Source: Actinidia chinensis
Taxonomy: Eukaryota; Streptophyta; Magnoliopsida; Ericales; Actinidiaceae
Direction of reading: 5' to 3'
Assembly (NCBI GenBank): GCA_009663005.1
Contig: VIGQ01000827.1
Location: forward strand, 5,001 to 20,000
DNA length: 15,000 bases
Translations under genes and position numbers: made by a program
Shown here: positions 9,068 through 15,000 of the stretch, one piece after another
Layout: each line of letters begins with the position of its first letter
Position numbering within the stretch: position 1 is the first letter of the stretch
The notes under the pieces: model-generated
Databases searched by the model: none
The model's input: the letters and a program-made list of their open reading frames with translations, nothing else
What the model was told of the DNA's origin: nothing

Positions 9068-10085
9068 TTAATGAGAAATCACACAAAGATTCATGGCCTC
9101 ACAATATTTCAAATCATCTTCAATGTGTATATGATTGGATTCCAATCCTATTTTGACACTTCTTCATTGATTTTCCTTTTCTTTGCTCTTTTTTTTATTT
9201 GGGTGGATTTGGTGTGAGATTTATTGCATACGTGTTCTCATGGACGTGGTATTCGATTTTAAATTTGCGAAGATAAATCTATAAAAGGCACAATTATAAT
9301 CTTTCAATGAAATTTAATTGTATGGCATTGTTTTGGACTGAAGTTTATTTATTTTGGGTGTTTTTTTGGCCAATATTTTTTTTTTCTATCCCAAACAGTG
9401 GGTTTAGTATCTCACTTTGAAGAAACGAAGTTATATATTTGATAATGTTTGTAGACTATAAAAGCACAATGTTTTAAAGCTTTAAACTGGTGATGACTTG
9501 TAATTCTTTTGCTCTTTTTGAGTTAGGTTTTTATTTATTAATGACATCAAAAATGAAAAAAAAAGAGGTGAAAAACTATAATACACATTTTTTATTGAGG
9601 TGATAGTGCACACACCCTATTTAATAGTATTTCGATGAAAAAATTTCATCTGAATCTTTAAATAAATTTTAATCTCAAATAATGACAACTTGAATAATGA
9701 TTAAACTTGATTTTATGAATCGGTTAATTTGTTACGAATTTTTGTGACCGTTTATTATGAGATGTTTTGTTATGAATAATTTGTTGTAAATTTTATTAGT
9801 GTTTGTGGTAATTTTTGTCAATTTTTATAATTTTTTTTATGAATTTTATGGATATAATCATAAAAATAATTTAGTTATTTCAAAGCATAATTTCCGAGGA
9901 GCTTACCATTTTTTGATTTGATTGTAAATTATTTTAATTTAATTGTGAATATTATAATTATTATTATAAATTAGTGTAGCTTGCATTAATTCTCTTGGAC
10001 CCATTTACTTGTAAGAGAGAAATCTATTTGATTTTCTTTTTTTATTACTTTTGATTTGTTGTGGTGGAAGCATCCTTTGTGGTAG
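9068..10085. other. AT-rich intergenic or promoter-distal sequence
   Basis: No coding sequence recognised. There is a small perfect hairpin at 9634-9650 (GATGAAA/TTTCATC), and AT content rises towards 9980. The last few hundred bases may contain the promoter of the NHL gene, but no core element stands out. Confidence 0.45.
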
Positions 10086-10088
10086 AGA

Positions 10089-10262
10089 GTGTCTTTCCTC
10101 TCTCTCTCACTCCTCTTCTTGCCTTTCACATTCTTCTCCTTCCTCCAACCTCTCAAAATCTCTCTCTATACAATTTCACTTCTCTCAGCTCCAAATTCAA
10201 TCTTCTCCGCACTTCAGTTCTTCACAATTTTCTCTCCAAATTTAACCCCAAGATTTCACAAT
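10089..10262 (+). promoter_or_regulatory. Pyrimidine-rich 5' leader of the NHL gene
   Basis: Dense CT-rich sequence (CCTCTCTCTCTCACTCC and similar runs) directly precedes the ATG at 10263, like many plant 5' UTRs. In-frame translation from an earlier ATG (10089) only produces low-complexity sequence ahead of the recognised MTDRDYHPSAK start, so this stretch is read as untranslated leader. Confidence 0.55.
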
Positions 10263-11062
10263 ATGACAGATAGAGATTACCACCCCTCCGCAAAGCAAAG
10301 CGCAACCACCACGGCGCGCTCCGCCCCACAGCCGCAGCCAGCGGCAACCTCTACAACCCACCCCGTCCCCGACCCTACCGCCCTCCAGCAACCACCACCA
10401 CCACAGCCGCCGCCGCAGTCGGCGGAGCTGCGGTCTCTGCCGCGCTGCTTCTGTCGCCTCCTCCCCTCGCCGTCCTCCTCCTCCTTGCCGCATCGCTGGC
10501 TGCGGCCGTCTACGTCCTATATTCCCCCCCGCCGCCCACATTCTCCGTCGCTCGCCTCATAATCTCCATTCAACCTCTCCACCACGCCGCCGATGGCACC
10601 CCCCCGCCTCACTGCCGCCCTCAATCAACAATCTCCGCCAAAATCCAACAAAAAGATAATTTATACACTTACGAACCCCCCATCTGCTCCCATCACCGCA
10701 TTATCAATCCAAGTCCTGATCGAAAATGGTTCTTTCCCGTTTTTGCACAGTACCCCCCAAAACACACATATCTATCTTCTCTTTCGATTAGCTCGGAACT
10801 CGTCGACGTGATGTTGGTGAACCGCTGAGATCGGATCTGAAGAGGAAAAATGGGGGTTGGGTCTGGAAATTTTGATGGATCCAACCAAGAAGTAGTGGTG
10901 AAAATGGAGAAATTGAAGAGTAAAACATTTGGGGATCAGAGTGACTTGTAATGGCCTGTATGGTATTGTCCCGAAGGGTAAGTCTTCCATCGATTGCTTC
11001 AATTACTGATGCTAAATGTAAGTTGATCTTCGGATCAAGATTCTGGAAATGGATCTTTTTGA
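10263..11062 (+). pseudogene. Broken NDR1/HIN1-like (NHL, LEA_2) protein gene
   Basis: Seen: MTDRDYHPSAK and a proline-rich cytosolic region (10263-10464) lead to the membrane segment LAVLLLLAASLAAAVYVLY and PTFSVARLIIS (10466-10567, shifted frame). Then come FNLSTTPP (10569), TISAK (10628), NKKIIYT (10647), ITALSIQ and IENGSFPF (10692 on), SSLSISSELVDV (10775-10810), DVGEPLRSDLKRKNG (10810 on), EVVVKMEKLKSKTFG (10889-10933), GIRVTCNGLYGIVPKGKS (10932-10985), VDLRIKI (11022-11042) and WKWIF (11044-11058). Known: NHL proteins are single-pass plasma-membrane proteins of about 200-260 residues with a LEA_2 domain, related to NDR1 of disease resistance; many end in KVDLRIKIWKWTF. Inference: a full-length, probably intronless NHL13-like gene whose pieces alternate among all three frames about a dozen times. 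The end is taken at TGA 11060-11062. True pseudogene versus consensus indel errors is unresolved. Confidence 0.85.
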
Positions 11063-11823
11063 GTTCTGACTTCACACCATTCACTTGTGTTTTTTTTTTT
11101 TGGTGTGGTTGGGGGGTTTGTAGTAAAATTAAGAAGAAAAATGGGTCAAATTGGATAAATGTTGGATTTGTTAAATTGGTATAAGAGTATCTGTTTTTTT
11201 TTTTTGCTGCAAGCTTTTTTTTTTTCTGAAAATTAATTAAATGGTTCTCTTAATTTGAACAAAATATTATTTGAATACAAAATGATTGGTTCAGATTCAT
11301 TGGAGTGTGCTGAGGCATATAACAGAGTGAATCTATAACATCCATTTTTGAATTCCCATTTTTTAATACGGGAACATATAATGGTCCAAATTCAAGAATG
11401 ATAGTATTTCTCTAAATTATTTGTTACAACTTCTTCTACCTCGTTTTTATGGGTAAAACATAAAATAAAATTTTAAAACTCAATGTTAATAGTTTTTAAT
11501 TTTGACATAACAAATTAAACCTCTTTATTTTTATAAATTTATCTTGATATTTTTATTGTAAAACTAATAACAACCTTCAAACAATGTTATTTATTGAAAA
11601 AATAACCATATTATCCTCAATAAATATAATTAGTGGCCAATCTATGATTTTTCTTGTAATCTTCTATAAATTTTTGATACTTGAATATACATCACGCATT
11701 TCCGACAAATAACTTATTAATTATATTCACGAGGCATTAAAGTATTCGTTTTTGTAATATTCATAACTGCTTTTTTTTTAAAAAAAAATAATAAATAAAT
11801 AAGCAAACAATACGGTTAATGTA

Positions 11824-11850
<27 letters not shown>
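11824..11850. repeat. (AT)n microsatellite
   Basis: About 13 uninterrupted AT dinucleotides. It is likely polymorphic in length. Confidence 0.9.
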
Positions 11851-11855
<5 letters not shown>

Positions 11856-12092
11856 TATTATGAACTGTTTCATTTTACAAGACAAATATGTCTGATTGAT
11901 ATAATTTTTTCATTGACAATCGTTTTAACCTATTTTTAACCCTTTTAATTTACCAACCATGAACTAAACATACCCAAATGAACAAAATAACAAAGATCAA
12001 AGTGGGTTAATTGAGTCCATTATCGTTGAAGACAACCACAAAAAAATTACTCATAAAGACTCCACCCCCCAAAGGGGAATGTGAGATCAAAA

Positions 12093-12152
12093 ACTCTGAG
12101 GTTTGACTGGCAACCAAAAACTGCCCAAACCAACTAGAAGGCTCCTCAGAGT
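12093..12152. repeat. Nested hairpin with 9-bp outer stem
   Basis: ACTCTGAGG (12093-12101) and CCTCAGAGT (12144-12152) are perfect complements. An overlapping inner pair, GGTTTG (12100-12105) and CAAACC (12126-12131), could also form. The structure is too short and unpaired in the middle to be called a microRNA precursor. Confidence 0.45.
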
Positions 12153-12663
12153 CCTCACTTGACTTGATTTTATGTGATCTGCAGGGTCCCACACATTTAT
12201 GGCATGCATCTTCTTTGCGTGCATCCCACTCCCTCTTCTTTTTCTCTTACATTTATTAAGCCTATTTGAATCTCGAATTTAATATAAAAAAATTAGATAA
12301 TATAACCGTTTGAAATTATATATTGAATTAATTTTTTTACAATTTACTCATGAAGGGACACTAAGAGCAATTATTAACTTTTTGTGCATATTTTTATTAA
12401 AATTATCATAATTTTGTCAATATTAAAAGGGTAATTATTTTTTAAATAGTAATACAATAATTATTTTTTATTTATAGATAACCATCCAACTTTCTCCACT
12501 AATAACAATTTATAATCTACAATATAATTTGTTTTTTAGATGGGGTAAACTATAATTTATTTTGTTGTAGATTTTGCACACGCATCTCATGTGCCCATGG
12601 TCTAGTATAATGTTAAGACAAAACTCAAAAGTAAACGTTACGGAAAGGCTAAATTTTACTGTT

Positions 12664-12765
12664 GGTCCCTATAATTTTATCAAAATTTTGTTTTGGTTAT
12701 TATAGTTTCAGTTTGAATAATTTTAATCTTATAATTTAAATTTAGTTCAAATATAGTCCCTTTGT
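12664..12765 (+). repeat. Degenerate ~30-bp periodic repeat (GGTCCCTATAATTT type)
   Basis: Related phrases begin at 12664 (GGTCCCTATAATTT), 12695 (GGTTATTATAGTTT), 12725 (AATCTTATAATTT) and 12755 (AGTCCCTTTG), spaced 30-31 bases. A further GGTCCCTAAAA lies at 12884. This GGTCCCTATA motif is common in plant intergenic repeats and in subterminal regions of DNA transposons (recollection). No terminal inverted repeats were found to close an element. Confidence 0.5.
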
Positions 12766-13411
12766 CAATTCATATTAAGAATTTTGTACGAAAAGTCATA
12801 ACCAAATGAAGTAGCTCACATGACCAATTATTTAGGGTCATTTTATTACTATCTTCCATTTAGTTTGACCAAAGTTTTTAGTTGGTCCCTAAAATAGCTA
12901 AGTGAACTTCACATGCTCTCTTTCTATAAAAAGAGTTAAATAAGTATTTGATGGGACCAATGAATCTAAGTCTTGACTGTTCAAGTCATAACATGTTTGT
13001 TTTTTAAAAAATAGATGGGCAAAAAACTCAGATTTGTTGTCGAAAAATTGCACTCAGATAGTGTGAATACCAATGTCTAATCAACCTAATTTTTGCGTAA
13101 ATGATCTTCTTAATTACTACATAAGATGAACAATTTAGATCACCACAAAAAAGCTAAGCAACACAAGTGATCAATTTTTATAGCAATGCCAATAATATAG
13201 GTTAGTGATTTTCACACTCTTCTTTTGTTTAATTATATTTTTTTGCGTTTATTAAGATAAATTTACAAAGATGTCTTCAGTAAAATATTTGAGTGAAAGT
13301 AGGTAATTACGTAATTCACCCTAATAAATTCAAAGAAAAAATTGCAATTGAAGAAAAAGTAAGTAAAAATCACTAGTCATTCACATAATATATAGTTAGA
13401 GTGTTGTTCAG
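12766..13411. other. AT-rich intergenic sequence, no gene seen
   Basis: Apart from the extra GGTCCCT motif at 12884, I see no gene, RNA or strong repeat here. Confidence 0.5.
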
Positions 13412-13561
13412 ACGGGCGCGTGCCCGTGGTATTATCACGGGGGCGCATACGTGACAGCTCGACATCCACCCATTTGAGGTGGGCCCCACTTAAAAAAATA
13501 TATGGGACCCACCTCCAAATAAATGGACGTGGGGCTACCAATACCACGGGCACGTGCCCGT
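13412..13561. mobile_element. GC-rich foldback MITE ending in a G-box palindrome
   Basis: The terminal inverted repeats 13412-13433 and 13540-13561 match at 21 of 22 positions. A second inner inverted pair exists (GAGGTGGGCCCCA at about 13475-13487 against GGGACCCACCTCC at 13504-13516), so nearly the whole 150 bp can fold. The unit is strikingly GC-rich against AT-rich flanks. The right terminus contains the perfect palindrome ACGGGCACGTGCCCGT (13546-13561) with a CACGTG G-box core; the left terminus has CGCGTG instead. There is no coding capacity, and a target-site duplication is not obvious. Confidence 0.75.
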
Positions 13562-14558
13562 ATTAACATATCCCATATAGTTATCCCAAACGAAAATTTA
13601 AATAATTGAAAGAAATGGGGTAAGGACAGAGGCTGTTGGAATATATCAGCTTCTCATAAGTCTCCCTTTTTTTCATGTGTTTTGTTTTTCGAGGACTTTA
13701 GCAAGCCGTCATGGGCAATGCGTGTGCTATTGTCTAAACTGATCAATGAGTCACTACTTTTGATCTCAGAAAGTGGAAAAAAAGTGAAGTTGTGATTTCT
13801 CAATGATGTATATTACCATTGTTTTTATCCTTGTCTTTACATAAATTGAATTGGGCAAGACTTTGCTTGCAAGTAAAGTTAAACGCAAATTACATTGATT
13901 TCTTCTTAGGTTTGTTTTTAATATAAATTTTTTTTTAAAAATTACACTGATCTCTCTTGTTAGTGTTGGTCTTCTAGATGTGGTGATTTAAATTACTTAA
14001 ATACCCTTATGTATTACATTAGATGATTTGGTTATCATTTTGGCTAAACAAAAAGTGAAAAAAAGCATCTCTATCTTTCACACATAAAAAAGCATCTCCA
14101 TCTATCTTCTCTCACACACGCATGCACACCAAAGAAAATGACATAGCTTTTTTATGGGAGGGTTGTGGTTTTTATGGGAGGTTAGAGGTGGTGAGGAGAA
14201 TGAGAGTGGTGGTGGTGGTGGAGTGAGTGAGGAGATGGTACTGATGCTGTTGTTGTTGGATGCAAGATTAGATGAGATAGAGAAAGAGGGTTAAAATTGG
14301 GTTTAATAAAAGTTTGTTGCTGATATAATTCAAATAGGAGTGAATTGTAATATAATTTTAAACTGTAACACCATGTGCACACGGTTCATCACGCTCGTAA
14401 GCACACGTCGACCAACACGGAGTCAAAAAGCACAACTAAATCTCATTAACGGTCCTGATATTTCCACGTCATTACACCAACTCGAAGCGTGGCAACAAAA
14501 TCTCATCACACACGCATATTATTCCCCTGGACCAGACGACACCACCAGTCAGTTGGAG
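13562..14558. other. Upstream region of the LRR receptor kinase gene
   Basis: No gene recognised. It contains a partial duplication near 14061-14115 (AAAAGCATCTCTATCT and AAAAGCATCTCCATCT, about 28 bases apart), a repeated TTTTTATGGGAGG (14150-14162 and 14170-14182), and a GTG-rich run at about 14205-14222. The minus-strand histidine-rich open frame over that run is low-complexity translation of the repeat. From about 14370 the sequence becomes more GC-rich towards the gene. Confidence 0.45.
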
Positions 14559-14592
14559 AAGAGAGAGAGAGAGACACACACACAGACAGATA
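14559..14592 (+). repeat. (GA)n(CA)n compound microsatellite in the 5' leader
   Basis: A GA dinucleotide run passes directly into a CA run and ends a few bases before the candidate ATG at 14593. Such tracts are common in plant 5' UTRs and support a transcription unit starting here. Confidence 0.7.
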
Positions 14593-15000
14593 ATGTCATT
14601 GAGCTGAAGCAATTTTCTCTCGCTATACTCCTACTCCCTCTCTTTCTCTCTTTCTCTCGCTAACCAGACTCCACCACTTTGTAGCTTCAAGTCCGCTCAG
14701 ATCCATCCGACCTCTCTTCTCCTGTCAATTCCTCCGTCACTGTTCATGGCTCGGCGTCATTTTGCGACCCTAGATTCAAACGAGTCCACCACACTCGTCC
14801 TCAACGGACTCAAACCTCACAGGTTCAACCCAGCCCCTGACTCGCCTCACCCACCCCCGCCTCCACCAAAACCGCCCTTCCGCCCCCCACAACTTCCCTC
14901 CTGCCCAACCTCAAGCCCTCTGCCTCTCTCACAACCACCTCACCGGAAAATTCCCGGCCGGAATCTCTCGAATCTCCGCCGCCTGCTCCGGCCTCGACCT
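14593..15000 (+). pseudogene. 5' part of a broken LRR receptor-like kinase gene (runs off window)
   Basis: Seen, in shifting frames: a hydrophobic signal-like QFSLAILLLPLFLSFS (about 14609-14656), DSTTL (14667), FKSA (14686), SDPSDLSSPVNSS (14697 on), CSWLGVI (14741-14761) and CDPRFKRV (14763-14786). These are followed by TTLVLNGL (14788 on), NLTGSTQPLTRLT (14813 on), LLPNLK (14898-14915), ALCLSHNHLTGKFPAGIS (14915 on) and NLRRLLR near the end. Known: the CxWxGVxC cap followed by RVTxLVLxxLNLTG and short LRRs is the ectodomain pattern of LRR-III receptor-like kinases (At1g68400-like), many of whose kinase domains are atypical. The transmembrane and kinase parts would lie beyond this window. 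Inference: at least eight single-base frame changes. The ATG at 14593 is chosen because it precedes the signal-like segment; the downstream ATG at 14746 lies in the middle of the cap. Pseudogene versus consensus errors is unresolved. Confidence 0.75.

Larger units (their letters stand above)
11063..12663. other. AT-rich intergenic region downstream of the NHL gene
   Basis: It begins with the probable 3' UTR (GT-rich and T-rich to about 11230) and is otherwise AT-rich. It contains the (AT)n tract and a nested hairpin annotated separately. A GC-richer patch at 12050-12240 has a 61-codon minus-strand open frame without a recognisable domain. Confidence 0.45.

Noticed and set aside
10242..10541. 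Arginine/glycine/tryptophan-rich minus-strand ORF over the NHL start
   Set aside because: It is the antisense shadow of the proline-rich and membrane-coding part of the NHL gene.
10772..11084. Minus-strand ORFs over the NHL 3' half
   Set aside because: The plus strand carries clear NHL signatures here; the minus-strand translations have none.
12093..12152. Candidate microRNA precursor
   Set aside because: The stem is only 9 bp with a largely unpaired interior, far short of a plant pre-miRNA.
14182..14382. Histidine-rich minus-strand ORF
   Set aside because: The histidine run is translation of the GTG repeat; the rest has no recognisable domain.
14746..15000. Open frame starting at ATG 14746 as a proline-rich protein
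   Set aside because: It stays open to the window end, but the sequence is the frame-shifted reading of an LRR ectodomain; only the short TTLVLNGL and NLRRLLR pieces belong to the family in this frame.

Overview
The window looks like nuclear DNA from a flowering plant, most likely a eudicot. Long AT-rich stretches with many poly-A/T runs separate three GC-richer gene islands, all on the + strand. The leaders are CT-rich or GA-rich, and the islands encode plant-specific families. I see no rRNA, tRNA, CRISPR array, bacterial-type operon or intact transposon coding sequence.

Layout: a ~215-bp inverted-repeat element (233-447) lies in AT-rich DNA. A CT microsatellite leader (963-1004) precedes a broken gene of the DUF4408/DUF761 family (about 1015-1806). 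A long gene-poor stretch (about 1.8-10.1 kb) holds small foldback elements, a 51-bp x 3 tandem repeat (5258-5410), a probable dispersed-repeat relic near 8226-8310 and one doubtful minus-strand ORF (8798-9046). Next is a broken NDR1/HIN1-like (NHL, LEA_2) gene (10263-11062) behind a pyrimidine-rich leader. Another AT-rich stretch carries an (AT)n tract, a degenerate 30-bp periodic repeat (12664-12765) and a compact GC-rich inverted-repeat element (13412-13561) ending in a G-box palindrome. The window ends inside the start of a leucine-rich-repeat receptor-like kinase gene (14593 to beyond 15000), of which only the signal peptide, N-terminal cap and first repeats are present.

The main observation is that all three genes are recognisable almost end to end, but only by hopping between the three forward frames every 20-100 bases. 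The pieces keep family signatures: the DUF761 helix, the NHL VDLRIKI..WKW C-terminus, and the LRR NLTG and LSHNHLTG repeats. Decay by single-base gains and losses in all three loci, with little other damage, points first to an indel-rich consensus such as an unpolished long-read assembly. Three independently decayed pseudogenes are less likely. The three families are all linked to defence or membrane signalling in plants, but nothing here shows that they act together. I did not find a convincing new biological system.
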